Shown here piece by piece: positions 1 through 8,469 of a stretch of 34,255 nt of DNA. Source of the DNA: Egaibacter sp046050465 (GTDB taxonomy: Bacteria; Pseudomonadota; Gammaproteobacteria; Burkholderiales; Burkholderiaceae_C); contig JBJOPS010000038.1 in assembly GCA_046050465.1 (NCBI GenBank), forward strand, positions 1-34,255, read 5' to 3'. A program made the translations under genes and the position numbers. The notes below the pieces were generated by a model. It saw only the letters and a program-made list of their open reading frames with translations, did not search any database and had not been told where the DNA came from. Position 1 is the first letter of the stretch; the number at the start of each line of letters is the position of its first letter.

Positions 1-1083
1 ATGGTCGGCACCCACAACCAGCGGGTCCAGCTGGCGGCTGGTCGAATCCAGTGGATCCACCGCAGGGTAGATACCCAACGAAGCGATGTCACGGGACAGC
101 ACCACGGTGGAGTCCAAGTGAGCAAAGGTGGTGGCTGGCGATGGGTCAGTCAAGTCATCGGCTGGCACGTAAACGGCTTGGATCGATGTGATCGAGCCCA
201 CTTTGGTAGAGGTAATACGCTCTTGCAAACGGCCCATTTCTTCGGCCAGTGTAGGCTGATAACCCACAGCAGAAGGCATACGACCCAACAAGGCCGACAC
301 TTCGGTACCGGCCAAGGTAAAGCGGTAGATGTTGTCCACAAAGAACAGCACGTCTTTGCCTTCGTCACGGAACGATTCGGCAATGGTCAAACCAGTCAAC
401 GCCACGCGCAGGCGGTTGCCTGGGGGCTCATTCATCTGACCGTACACCATGGCCACTTTGGAGTCTTCCAGCTTTTCCAGGTTCACCACGCCAGAGTCGG
501 CCATCTCGTGATAAAAGTCATTGCCTTCACGGGTACGCTCACCCACACCGGCGAACACGGACAAACCACTGTGCGCCTTGGCGATGTTGTTGATCAGCTC
601 CATCATGTTCACGGTCTTGCCCACACCGGCGCCGCCGAACAGGCCAACCTTGCCGCCCTTGGCGAACGGGCAAACCAGGTCAATCACCTTGATGCCGGTT
701 TCCAGCAGTTCTTGTGAAGGGCTCAGTTCGTCGTAGGTTGGCGCCTTGCGGTGAATGGAGGCGGTTTGCGTGGCAGCCACCGGGCCACGCTCGTCAATGG
801 GTGAGCCCAGCACGTCCATGATGCGGCCCAATGTGGCCTTACCCACGGGCACCATGATCGGGTTGGCCGTGTTTTGCACGATCATGCCGCGACGCAGGCC
901 GTCTGAAGAGCCCAGCGCAATGGTACGGACGATGCCGTCACCCATTTGCTGCTGCACTTCCAGGGTCAGCGCGGAGCCGTCCATCTTGAGCGCGTCATAA
1001 ATCTTGGGCATCTGGTCGCGTGGAAATTCCACGTCCACCACCGCACCGATACACTGAACAATCTTGCCTTGGACTTGAGCCAT
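1..1083 (-). CDS. atpD: F1 ATP synthase beta subunit, 3' end outside window
   Basis: Catalytic beta subunit of the F1 head, which makes ATP from ADP and phosphate as the gamma shaft turns. The ATG is at 1083 and 361 codons are visible before the left edge; the usual length is about 470, so the C-terminal quarter is missing from the window and the gene is not truncated biologically. The start reads MAQVQGKIVQ. The P-loop GGAGVGKT lies at residues 150-157, followed by GERTREGND and the conserved ALLGRMPSAVGYQP stretch that contacts the gamma subunit. It is the last visible gene of the atp operon, 50 bp after atpG; atpC is expected beyond the edge. Identification is certain. Confidence 0.98.
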   Translation of the reverse strand, partial: MAQVQGKIVQCIGAVVDVEFPRDQMPKIYDALKMDGSALTLEVQQQMGDGIVRTIALGSSDGLRRGMIVQNTANPIMVPVGKATLGRIMDVLGSPIDERGPVAATQTASIHRKAPTYDELSPSQELLETGIKVIDLVCPFAKGGKVGLFGGAGVGKTVNMMELINNIAKAHSGLSVFAGVGERTREGNDFYHEMADSGVVNLEKLEDSKVAMVYGQMNEPPGNRLRVALTGLTIAESFRDEGKDVLFFVDNIYRFTLAGTEVSALLGRMPSAVGYQPTLAEEMGRLQERITSTKVGSITSIQAVYVPADDLTDPSPATTFAHLDSTVVLSRDIASLGIYPAVDPLDSTSRQLDPLVVGADH

Positions 1084-1133
1084 TTTTTGCTCCAAAAATA
1101 AATACGTTTAAACCGCTGCAGGTGACCGCTGGG

Positions 1134-2024
1134 TCAGACCGCCGCTGCACCCGCGACGATTTCCGAAAGTTCTTTCGTAATCGCTGCCTGACGCGTTTTG
1201 TTATAGACCAGCTTGAGCTCGGCAATCACGCTACCGGCATTGTCGGTCGCCGATTTCATGGCCACCATGCGCGCCGACTGCTCGGACGCCATGTTTTCGG
1301 CTACGGCCTGGTACACCAGCGCCTCGACATAGCGAACCAGCAAGTCATCGATGACAGATTGCGCATCGGGCTCGTAGATGTAATCCCAACCGTGCTTGGC
1401 GCCTGACTTGGCTTCATCGGCCTGCGTTTCAGCCTGCATCGCGCTGGCGGACAGCGGCAACAGCTGCTGCACCACGGGCTCCTGCTTCATGGTGTTGATG
1501 AACCGGGTGTAACACAGGTACACCGAATTCACTTCACCTTTGGCATAGGCATCGAGCACCACCTTCACGGGGCCAATCAGCTTCTCAAGATGCGGCGTGT
1601 CGCCCAGCTGGGTAGCATGCGACACAACTTTGGCACCCACGCGGTTCAGGAAACCCAGGCCCTTGTTGCCAATGGCCACTGCCTGCGTGGACACGCCAGC
1701 GGTCTGCAACTCGCGCAGCTTGTTGGTCACGCCGCGCAGCACGTTGGTGTTCATGCCGCCGCACAAGCCCTTGTCGGTCGTCACCACAATCATGCCCGCC
1801 GACTTGGCGTCGTTGGTTTTCATGAAGGCGTGAACATACTCGGGATTGGCCTGGCCGAGGTTGGCTGCGATATTGCGGATCTTCTCGCTGTAAGGGCGGG
1901 CGGCGCGCATGCGCTCCTGCGCCTTGCGCATCTTGCTGGCCGCTACCATTTCCATGGCTTTGGTGATCTTCTTGGTGTTTTCCACCGATTTGATCTTGCC
2001 GCGTATTTCCTTACCTGCTGCCAC
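1134..2024 (-). CDS. atpG: F1 ATP synthase gamma subunit
   Basis: Central rotor shaft linking the c-ring to the alpha3beta3 head. The protein has 296 residues, with the typical N-terminal helix MAAGKEIRGKIKSVENTKKI, the TTDKGLCGG segment near residue 85, and the C-terminal helix ending in ELSEIVAGAAAV. The start codon is GTG at 2024, not ATG; an AAGGAG ribosome binding site about 7 bases upstream supports it and the N-terminus matches the family exactly. It lies 29 bp after atpA in the same operon. Confidence 0.97.
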   Translation of the reverse strand: MAAGKEIRGKIKSVENTKKITKAMEMVAASKMRKAQERMRAARPYSEKIRNIAANLGQANPEYVHAFMKTNDAKSAGMIVVTTDKGLCGGMNTNVLRGVTNKLRELQTAGVSTQAVAIGNKGLGFLNRVGAKVVSHATQLGDTPHLEKLIGPVKVVLDAYAKGEVNSVYLCYTRFINTMKQEPVVQQLLPLSASAMQAETQADEAKSGAKHGWDYIYEPDAQSVIDDLLVRYVEALVYQAVAENMASEQSARMVAMKSATDNAGSVIAELKLVYNKTRQAAITKELSEIVAGAAAV

Positions 2025-2053
2025 GATAGGCTCCTTGGTTAGTCAGGTCGAGA

Positions 2054-3607
2054 TCAGGCAAATGACTTCTTGAACGCGCCAATGGCGGTGTTCAATTCAG
2101 CCTCGGCATCTTTGTCCATGGCTTTGGCTGCTTCCAGCTTGGCCAGCAACGCAGCGTGCTTGTCCTTGAGGTGAGCATGCAGACCGTGCTCGAAAGCCAG
2201 AACCTTCTTGACTTCGATGTCGTCCATGAAACCCTTGTTCACGGCAAACAGCGTTGCGCCCATCAGGCTGATGGTCAACGGGCTGTACTGGGCCTGCTTG
2301 AGCAACTCGGTCACGCGGGCACCGCGGTCCAGCTGCTTGCGAGTGGCTTCGTCCAGGTCGGAAGCGAACTGCGCGAACGCAGCCAGCTCCCGGTACTGGG
2401 CCAGGTCGGTACGGATACCGCCGGACAGGCTCTTCACCAGCTTGGTCTGGGCAGCACCACCGACGCGGGACACCGAGATACCGGCGTTAATCGCGGGGCG
2501 AATACCTGCGTTGAACAACGAGGTTTCCAGGAAGATCTGGCCGTCGGTGATCGAGATCACGTTGGTTGGCACGAAGGCAGACACGTCACCGGCTTGCGTT
2601 TCAATGATGGGCAATGCGGTCAGCGAACCGGTCTTGCCTTTGACGGCGCCTTTGGTGAACTTCTCGACGTAGTCGGCATTCACGCGGGCTGCACGCTCCA
2701 GTAGACGGCTGTGGAGATAGAACACGTCGCCAGGGTAAGCCTCACGACCTGGCGGACGACGCAGCAGCAAGGAAACCTGGCGATAAGCCACAGCCTGCTT
2801 GGACAGATCGTCATACACGATCAGCGCGTCTTCACCGCGGTCGCGGAAGTATTCACCCATCGTGCAACCAGAGTAGGCGCTTACATATTGCATGGCTGCC
2901 GACTCGGAAGCGGTAGCGGCCACCACGATGGTGTATTCCAGCGCGCCGGCTTGTTCCAGCGCACGCACCACGTTTTTGACGGAAGATGCCTTCTGGCCGA
3001 TCGCGACATAAACGCAGGTCATGTTTTGACCTTTCTGGTTAATGATCGCGTCAACGGCCACGGCGGTTTTGCCGGTCTGACGGTCACCAATGATCAGCTC
3101 GCGTTGACCACGGCCGACTGGAACCATGGAGTCGATAGACTTCAGGCCGGTCTGCATGGGTTGGTCCACCGATTGACGTGCGATCACGCCAGGCGCAACC
3201 TTTTCAATCACGTCGGTCATCTTGGCGTTGATGGGGCCTTTGCCGTCGATGGGCTGACCCAACGCGTTGACCACACGACCTTTGAGCTCGGGGCCCACAG
3301 GCACTTCCAGAATACGACCCGTGCACTTGACCGTATCGCCTTCGGAAATGTGCTCATAAGCGCCCAGAATCACGGCGCCAACCGAGTCACGCTCCAGATT
3401 CAGCGCCAGACCGTAGCTGGGCTGACCATCAGCGTCGGCCGGGAATTCCAGCATTTCGCCCTGCATCACGTCCGAGAGGCCATGAATGCGGCAAATACCG
3501 TCGGTCACGGAAACGACCGTGCCCTGATTACGAATGTTGGCACTGGCCGACAGGCCTTCAATTCGACTCTTGATCTGTTCAGAAATTTCTGCGGGATTGA
3601 GTTGCAT
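2054..3607 (-). CDS. atpA: F1 ATP synthase alpha subunit
   Basis: Non-catalytic nucleotide-binding subunit of the F1 head, 517 residues, which is close to full family length. The P-loop GDRQTGKT is at residues 174-181. The beta-barrel domain occupies about the first 95 residues, and the C-terminal helical domain begins around residue 380. It starts with ATG at 3607 (MQLNPAEISEQIKSRIEGL, a family-typical start that contacts delta). Upstream atpH ends 60 bp away. Confidence 0.98.
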   Translation of the reverse strand: MQLNPAEISEQIKSRIEGLSASANIRNQGTVVSVTDGICRIHGLSDVMQGEMLEFPADADGQPSYGLALNLERDSVGAVILGAYEHISEGDTVKCTGRILEVPVGPELKGRVVNALGQPIDGKGPINAKMTDVIEKVAPGVIARQSVDQPMQTGLKSIDSMVPVGRGQRELIIGDRQTGKTAVAVDAIINQKGQNMTCVYVAIGQKASSVKNVVRALEQAGALEYTIVVAATASESAAMQYVSAYSGCTMGEYFRDRGEDALIVYDDLSKQAVAYRQVSLLLRRPPGREAYPGDVFYLHSRLLERAARVNADYVEKFTKGAVKGKTGSLTALPIIETQAGDVSAFVPTNVISITDGQIFLETSLFNAGIRPAINAGISVSRVGGAAQTKLVKSLSGGIRTDLAQYRELAAFAQFASDLDEATRKQLDRGARVTELLKQAQYSPLTISLMGATLFAVNKGFMDDIEVKKVLAFEHGLHAHLKDKHAALLAKLEAAKAMDKDAEAELNTAIGAFKKSFA

Positions 3608-3667
3608 GACTCTTTCCTTCTTTCTTTAATAGGCAAACCCGCCAAAGCACAATGCCCTGGCAGAAAA

Positions 3668-4198
3668 CTAGGCTGTTAAGGCGACTTTCATCTGCTGAAG
3701 ACGGGATTTGACGGAAGTGTCCAGAACTTCGTCACCCACCACCACGCGAACGCCACCAATCAATTCAGGCTCCAGCGCAACGGACACATTCAACTGGCGA
3801 CCAAAGCGCTTTTCCAGCACCTTGGCCAGATCAGCCAACGCAACCGCGTCAATCGGGAACGCGCTGTACACCACGGCATCCGAGGAACCGCTGCTTGCAT
3901 TTTTCAATGCGCGAAACTGCAATGCAATTTCGGGCAAGGCGCTCAGGCGACCATTCTCGATCACGAGACGCAGGAAGTTCTTCGCTGCATCCGGCAAGGC
4001 CGATTTGGCGATGCCAGCCATCACGTCAAACACCTGGGCCGTGGTGGCCTTTGGACTGTCGGCAAACTGCTGCAACTGCGGATTTTCCGCAATGGCAGCC
4101 AGCTCATCCAGCCACACAGCAGCGCCACCGGGATTGGCAGTCGATGCCTTGAACAAGGCCTCCGCGTAAGGACGGGCAATGGTTGCAATTTCAGCCAT
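3668..4198 (-). CDS. atpH: F1 ATP synthase delta subunit
   Basis: Peripheral-stalk subunit (176 residues) that fixes the b dimer to the top of the alpha3beta3 head. The N-terminal helical domain starts MAEIATIARPYAEALF, the usual signature, and the C-terminal part carries the conserved ELIGGVRVVVGDEVLDTSVK stretch. It starts 9 bp after the atpF stop, so translation is probably coupled. Identification rests on both signatures and operon position. Confidence 0.96.
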   Translation of the reverse strand: MAEIATIARPYAEALFKASTANPGGAAVWLDELAAIAENPQLQQFADSPKATTAQVFDVMAGIAKSALPDAAKNFLRLVIENGRLSALPEIALQFRALKNASSGSSDAVVYSAFPIDAVALADLAKVLEKRFGRQLNVSVALEPELIGGVRVVVGDEVLDTSVKSRLQQMKVALTA

Positions 4199-4207
4199 GG
4201 CTCGCTC

Positions 4208-4678
4208 TTACAGCTCAGTCTTCAGACGGCCCAGCAGGTCCGCATGGACACTGGCATTGACCTCCTTGCGGAGAATCTGCTCGGCACCCTTGACGGCCAG
4301 CGCGGCGACCTGCTCGCGAAGGGTCTCGCGCGCCCTGACCGTCTGTTGGTCCGCTTCGGCCTTGGCTGCGGCAATGATTTTGCCCGCCTCATCTGCAGCC
4401 TTGGTCTTGGCCTCTTCCACAATAGCCTGACCACGGCGTTCGGCATCTGCCAACCGGGCAGCAGATTCAGTACGAGATCTGGCCAGCTCCTCTTCAACAC
4501 GCTTGTTGGCAGACGACAGTTCGGACTTGGCTTTGTCAGCGGCAGCCAACCCGTCGGCGATCTTGCCAGCACGCTCATCCAGTGCGGCCGCGATGGGGGG
4601 CCACACGAACTTCATCGTGAACAACACAAGCAATGCGAAAACTATGGCTTGCGCCACAAGTGTTCCATTAATACTCAC
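4208..4678 (-). CDS. atpF: F0 ATP synthase b subunit
   Basis: Membrane-anchored stator stalk, 156 residues. One N-terminal transmembrane segment (about residues 8-26) is followed by a long charged, Ala-rich coiled-coil helix that dimerises and reaches up to delta. The start codon is GTG at 4678 (MSINGTLVAQ); no ATG is available near it and a TAGGAG site 8 bases upstream supports the choice. It is placed between atpE and atpH as in most proteobacteria. Confidence 0.96.
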   Translation of the reverse strand: MSINGTLVAQAIVFALLVLFTMKFVWPPIAAALDERAGKIADGLAAADKAKSELSSANKRVEEELARSRTESAARLADAERRGQAIVEEAKTKAADEAGKIIAAAKAEADQQTVRARETLREQVAALAVKGAEQILRKEVNASVHADLLGRLKTEL

Positions 4679-4713
4679 AATAAGTCTCCTAGTGCGAGGT
4701 TTGCAACCAGGAA

Positions 4714-4992
4714 TTACTTAGCAGCTGCAGCGGCGAGAGCACGGGCAATTTGAGCCAAAAACGGATTGGCAGTAGCAAACCACAGGGCAATACCGGTACC
4801 GATAATGAAAGCCGCATCAATCAAACCCGCCAACACAAACATTTTGGTTTGCAGCTCGCCCATCAATTCGGGCTGACGCGCGGCCGCCTCAAGGTATTTG
4901 CTACCCATGATGCCAATACCAATACAGGCACCCAATGCACCCAGACCGATAATCAAACCAGCAGCCAGCGCAGCAAAACTAATAACTTCCAT
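4714..4992 (-). CDS. atpE: F0 ATP synthase c subunit
   Basis: Proteolipid of the rotor ring, 92 residues forming two transmembrane helices joined by the polar loop ARQPEL (residues 38-43). The ion-binding carboxylate is Asp59 in the segment LAGLIDAAFIIG, a proton-type site; the sodium-binding signature of Na+ ATP synthases is not evident. The C-terminus has an Ala-rich tail about 10 residues longer than in E. coli. Confidence 0.97.
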   Translation of the reverse strand: MEVISFAALAAGLIIGLGALGACIGIGIMGSKYLEAAARQPELMGELQTKMFVLAGLIDAAFIIGTGIALWFATANPFLAQIARALAAAAAK

Positions 4993-5043
4993 GATTGACT
5001 CCTAAATTAACCAAGAAAAAAATAACCCAAAACCAAACACGAC

Positions 5044-5928
5044 TCAATGGGCGTCGTGTGATTGCCCGATGTAGACCAAGGTCAACATCATGAACACGAA
5101 CGCTTGCAGCAAGATGATGATGATGTGAAACACCGCCCACGCCCATCCCGCCACTACATGCAACAGCAGCAACATCAAACCACCCGGCTCCGCGGAGAAT
5201 GCCCACGAACCGCCCAGCAAGGCGATCAACATAAACACCAACTCGCCCGCATACATGTTGCCAAACAATCGCATACCATGCGAAACCGTCTTGGCAACAA
5301 AAGAAATCAGTTGCTCTGCAATGTTCACCACGGCAAGGATGACAGCAAAGAACGGGTTTTTACTGGTGCCGAATGGCGCAGAAACCAACTCATGCGCCCA
5401 GCCACCGAGCCCCTTGATCTTCATGTTGTAGAACAGACAGATGAACAACACGGACACCGACAGGCCCATGGTTACCGACAGATCGGCCGTAGGTACCACA
5501 CGCAGGTATGCATGACTGGGGTCATGGCCGGTGGCACCATAAATCAGCTTCAAGACCTCGGGCAAAAAGTCCAGCGGCAGCAGATCCATGGCATTGAGCA
5601 AGAATATCCACACAAAAACCGTCAAGGCCAAAGGCGCCACAAGCTTGCGGCTGTTGGCGTTGTGAACGATAGACTTGGCTTGACCATCTACCATCTCCAT
5701 CAACATCTCGACCGCAGCCTGAAAGCGCCCAGGCACGCCCGATGTAGCTTTGCGGGCAGCCCTCCACAGCAAAAAGGAGCCCAACAGACCCAAGGTGATC
5801 GAAAAAAACAGCGAATCGATATTGAAGACGGAAAAATCAACAATTTCCGTCTGCGGCTTGTTTTGCCAATGGGTCAGGTGGTGAACAATGTACTCACTGG
5901 CTGAGGGCGCCTGGGCTTCTGCGGACAT
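5044..5928 (-). CDS. atpB: F0 ATP synthase a subunit
   Basis: Stator channel subunit that passes protons to and from the c-ring. With the ATG at 5928 the protein has 294 residues; a TTG two codons upstream (5934) is possible, but the ATG has GAAAGAG upstream and gives the usual MSAEAQ start. Several hydrophobic helices are visible. The essential arginine is Arg220 in SHGMRLFGNMYAGE, and Gln275 lies in the last helix. It lies between atpI and atpE. Confidence 0.97.
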   Translation of the reverse strand: MSAEAQAPSASEYIVHHLTHWQNKPQTEIVDFSVFNIDSLFFSITLGLLGSFLLWRAARKATSGVPGRFQAAVEMLMEMVDGQAKSIVHNANSRKLVAPLALTVFVWIFLLNAMDLLPLDFLPEVLKLIYGATGHDPSHAYLRVVPTADLSVTMGLSVSVLFICLFYNMKIKGLGGWAHELVSAPFGTSKNPFFAVILAVVNIAEQLISFVAKTVSHGMRLFGNMYAGELVFMLIALLGGSWAFSAEPGGLMLLLLHVVAGWAWAVFHIIIILLQAFVFMMLTLVYIGQSHDAH

Positions 5929-5949
5929 AGTCAAAACTCTTTCAAGCTC

Positions 5950-6435
5950 TCAAATCTGATTAGGCTTGGGACGCATCAACAACGCGAACCAATACACCTT
6001 CAAAGTCACAAACAAGCCAGCCAACAAAGCCAGCCAACTCAAATCCGCAATCAATCCGGGCGCCGCAGCCACCATGACCACACCCACCATCAACTTGACC
6101 GCCTCCCACACAAAAAAACCAAAGCCGGCCGCGGCCGCATTAAAGGACGAAAACCGACTCATCAAACCCCGGGCAAACAGTGCCGCCGGGATTATCACCG
6201 CCAGCGCCCCATAACCAGCCGACCAACCCACATTTTGCCGCCCTGTCAGACCCCAGGCAGCCAGCGCCACCACCAGTCCGACAACCGCCTGGCCCGCAAT
6301 TACCTGCCACGGAGAAACCGATGGGGATTTTTCCAGCAGCTGGCGCATCTGTTCGGCGGTTAACGGCTCGAACACAGGCTCTTGCCACTCCCCTTGCAAA
6401 TCTTGCGAAAAATCTCGCAAAGTCTCCACCGTCAT
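5950..6435 (-). CDS. atpI: ATP synthase subunit I (AtpI-like)
   Basis: Small membrane protein (161 residues) that in other bacteria assists c-ring assembly or Mg2+ supply; it is not part of the finished enzyme. A cytoplasmic N-terminal tail of about 45 residues precedes four hydrophobic segments, and the C-terminus is basic (MRPKPNQI). It is the first gene of the atp operon, 21 bp before atpB. Sequence is poorly conserved in this family, so the call relies on topology and position. Confidence 0.88.
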   Translation of the reverse strand: MTVETLRDFSQDLQGEWQEPVFEPLTAEQMRQLLEKSPSVSPWQVIAGQAVVGLVVALAAWGLTGRQNVGWSAGYGALAVIIPAALFARGLMSRFSSFNAAAAGFGFFVWEAVKLMVGVVMVAAAPGLIADLSWLALLAGLFVTLKVYWFALLMRPKPNQI

Positions 6436-6512
6436 ATATTTGATCCGGGCGCCATTGTGATCATGTCAGATTACGGGCAGGTTACACCCTGAAAACTTCA
6501 GCAAAGCCGTTG

Positions 6513-6518
6513 ATTATA
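6513..6518 (-). promoter_or_regulatory. Probable -10 box of the atp operon promoter
   Basis: On the minus strand a perfect TATAAT lies here, about 78 bases before the atpI start. No good -35 hexamer is found at 16-18 bp; upstream is GTGCTTAAGG. It is the only strong sigma-70-like element in the gap between atpI and the divergent CopD-like gene. The assignment is inferred from sequence only. Confidence 0.5.
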
Positions 6519-6602
6519 CGTAGAAACCCGCGCCTTAAGCAAGCACACAACAAATCGCCCAGGCAAGAGACAATGGCCCGTTTGTGAAACCAAGGCCCAC
6601 AC

Positions 6603-7049
6603 ATGCTCATGCTCGCCAAATTCCTTCACCTCGCGGCTGCCATTATCTGGCTGGGCGGCATGGTCTTCATGCTGACCAGCCTGCGGCCCGTGGCGATTGC
6701 CCAGCTCCAGCCCTCCGCGCGGCTCACCCTGCTGAGCGCCGTGCTGGCGCGCTTTTTCGTGCTGGTGTGGGTCAGCGTGATTGCCCTGCTGCTGACAGGC
6801 CTGCACATGATGATCAGCACCGGCATGGGCAATGCGCCCAAGGGCTGGCACTGGATGCTGGGCCTTGGCCTGGCCATGTTCGCCGTCTTTGGCCATTTAT
6901 ATTTTGGCCCGTTCAAACGGCTCAAGCGGGCTGTGGCGCGCACAGACTGGCCACGTGCCAGCGTGCATCTGGGCAACATCCACAAGCTGGTCGTGGCCAA
7001 CTTCTGCCTGGGTTGGGCGGCCATAGCCGCCGTGGTTTTTATCAGCTGA
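6603..7049 (+). CDS. CopD-domain-like small membrane protein
   Basis: A 148-residue protein with four predicted transmembrane helices (about residues 4-24, 48-70, 82-100 and 125-147). The motif KFLHLAAAIIWLGGMVF near the N-terminus and a second His near residue 126 fit the CopD/DUF2269-like group of membrane proteins, which in some members bind haem or copper. The function here is unknown. It is divergent from atpI and 50 bp upstream of dat, in the same direction, so it may head that transcript. Confidence 0.75.
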   Translation: MLMLAKFLHLAAAIIWLGGMVFMLTSLRPVAIAQLQPSARLTLLSAVLARFFVLVWVSVIALLLTGLHMMISTGMGNAPKGWHWMLGLGLAMFAVFGHLYFGPFKRLKRAVARTDWPRASVHLGNIHKLVVANFCLGWAAIAAVVFIS

Positions 7050-7099
7050 CACATCACCGGGACGACACGCGGATTTTGGTGCGCGGGGATAATCCGCGC

Positions 7100-8062
7100 A
7101 TGAACACCACTACGTCCGCACCACGCGACACCCTGCCAGACACCCTGTGCTTCCTCAATGGCGCTTACACCGCCCTGAAGGACGCAAAAATCAGCGTCAT
7201 GGACCGGGGCTTTATCTTCGGTGATGGCGTCTATGAGGTGCTGCCGGTTTATGCCGGGCAGGTTTTCCGCTTTGACCAGCACATGGCACGGCTGAGCCGC
7301 AGCCTGGCCGAACTGCGCATCATCAATCCCTATTCAGCCGCTCAATGGCTGGAAATAGCTACTAAATTAATAGCTACTCACGCACATTCCACAAAGGCTG
7401 AAGGCCAAAATGGCACTCAAAAAGACGGGTTTTTACCCCCTCAGTTGATCTACATCCAGGTGACCCGCGGTGTGGCCCCGCGCGACCACGTGATGCTGCC
7501 GGACCTGACACCCACCGTCTTCATGATGACCAACACCATGACCACGCCTTCCGCGCAGCAGCGCACCCGGGGCGTGGCGTGTGTCACCGCCGAAGACTTT
7601 CGCTGGGAAAAGGCGCACATCAAATCCACCAGCCTGCTGGGCGCGGTGTTTGCCCGCCAGATCAGCTTTGACGCCGCTGCGGTGGAAACCGTGATGTTTC
7701 GCGATGGCTTTTTGAGCGAAGCCGCCGCCAGCAATGTCTGGGTGGTCAAAAACGGCACCGTTCTGGGCCCGCCCAAAGACAACCTGGTGCTCGAAGGCAT
7801 TCGCTACGGGCTGATTGAAGAGCTGTGCCGCAAGGCGGACATCGGGTTCGAGTTGCGCCGCATCAGCCGCGACGAGGTTTTCAGCGCCGACGAGTTGCTG
7901 CTCTCCAGCGCCACCAAGGAGGTGCTGGCCATCACGGAGCTGGACGGACAGCCGATTGGCAACGGAGCTGCCCGGGGCCTGCCCGGCCCCATTTATGCGC
8001 TGCTGTACGCGGCTTATCAACGTGCCAAACCTGCCCGACCAGCGGCCAACACCAGTGCCTGA
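7100..8062 (+). CDS. dat: D-amino-acid transaminase-like fold-IV PLP enzyme
   Basis: A 320-residue class IV aminotransferase, likely interconverting D-amino acids and 2-oxo acids; branched-chain aminotransferase or aminodeoxychorismate lyase activity cannot be excluded. The ATG at 7100 gives LCFLNGAYTALKDAKISVMD, typical of the family. The PLP lysine is Lys175 in KAHIKSTSLL, and the phosphate-binding SEAAASNVWVV follows. Residues about 86-113 are an extra stretch between the first helices and the conserved PQLIYIQVTRG; this stretch is encoded by dispersed repeat copy A, so the enzyme carries an in-frame repeat-derived loop. The gene is 4 bp from the following DUF493 gene. Confidence 0.9.
   Translation: MNTTTSAPRDTLPDTLCFLNGAYTALKDAKISVMDRGFIFGDGVYEVLPVYAGQVFRFDQHMARLSRSLAELRIINPYSAAQWLEIATKLIATHAHSTKAEGQNGTQKDGFLPPQLIYIQVTRGVAPRDHVMLPDLTPTVFMMTNTMTTPSAQQRTRGVACVTAEDFRWEKAHIKSTSLLGAVFARQISFDAAAVETVMFRDGFLSEAAASNVWVVKNGTVLGPPKDNLVLEGIRYGLIEELCRKADIGFELRRISRDEVFSADELLLSSATKEVLAITELDGQPIGNGAARGLPGPIYALLYAAYQRAKPARPAANTSA
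7355..7423 (+). repeat. Dispersed short repeat, copy A (inside dat)
   Basis: Shares the core AATAGCTACTCACGCA.ATT, then CCACAAAGGCT and a GGCCAA segment, with four other sites in the window (11057, 13821, 18401, 26029). It begins with GCTACTAAATTAATAGC, an imperfect inverted repeat. It is read in frame in dat as the loop ATKLIATHAHSTKAEGQN. No stop codon occurs in this register. Confidence 0.8.
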
Positions 8063-8066
8063 AGCC

Positions 8067-8351
8067 ATGCCCTTGCCACCAACCGATCCCGCCACCCCGT
8101 CACTCATCGAGTACCCGTCCCGGTTCCCGATCAAGGTCATGGGGGAGCGCGTGGAAGGCTTCGTCCACGCCGTCACCACCATCGCCCACGCCTTTGACCC
8201 GGCCTTCGACGCCTCCACCATCGAGCTGCGCGAAAGCAAGGGTGGCAAATATCTGGGCGTGACCATCACCATCACCGCCACCAGCCGCGAACAGCTCGAC
8301 GAGCTGTACCGCACGCTGAGCACGCATCCGATGGTGAAGGTGGTGCTGTGA
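8067..8351 (+). CDS. DUF493 (YbeD-like) family protein
   Basis: A 94-residue protein with the family features IEYPSRFPIKVMG near the start, FDPAFD in the middle and the C-terminal TLSTHPMVKVVL. The fold is a small ACT-like alpha/beta domain in E. coli YbeD; its role is unknown. The gene normally sits directly upstream of lipB in proteobacteria. Here it starts 4 bp after dat and is separated from lipB by the 6.7-kb inserted block. Confidence 0.9.
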   Translation: MPLPPTDPATPSLIEYPSRFPIKVMGERVEGFVHAVTTIAHAFDPAFDASTIELRESKGGKYLGVTITITATSREQLDELYRTLSTHPMVKVVL

Positions 8352-8377
8352 GTTTGTCCAGCTCACGGTTGAAATAA

Positions 8378-8464
8378 CTTTAATAGCAGGCGATTTTTTG
8401 TAATTTATTAAAGAAATTCTATTTTTTCTTTAATAGAAGTAAACTCATGGGGTCCTAATTAAAG
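8378..8464. promoter_or_regulatory. Candidate operator/promoter with four CTTTAAT boxes
   Basis: The 118-bp gap before fic is AT-rich. It holds four copies of CTTTAAT in alternating orientation: plus at 8378-8384, minus at 8407-8413, plus at 8428-8434, minus at 8458-8464. The two middle copies form a perfect 10-bp inverted repeat (8407-8416 and 8425-8434). A TTGTAA at 8398 is a weak -35 candidate. Binding by the helix-turn-helix tail of Fic is an inference. Confidence 0.5.
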
Positions 8465-8469
8465 ATTTC

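Noticed and set aside
1..717. Long plus-strand open frame of 238 codons at the left edge
   Set aside because: It is the antisense shadow of atpD, whose minus-strand translation matches the beta subunit residue for residue; GC-rich genes leave such open frames.
6584..7099. Possible N-terminal extension of dat back to 6584
   Set aside because: The upstream part overlaps the CopD-like gene in another frame and reads as low-complexity Arg/Ala sequence; the family start is MNTTTSAP at 7100.
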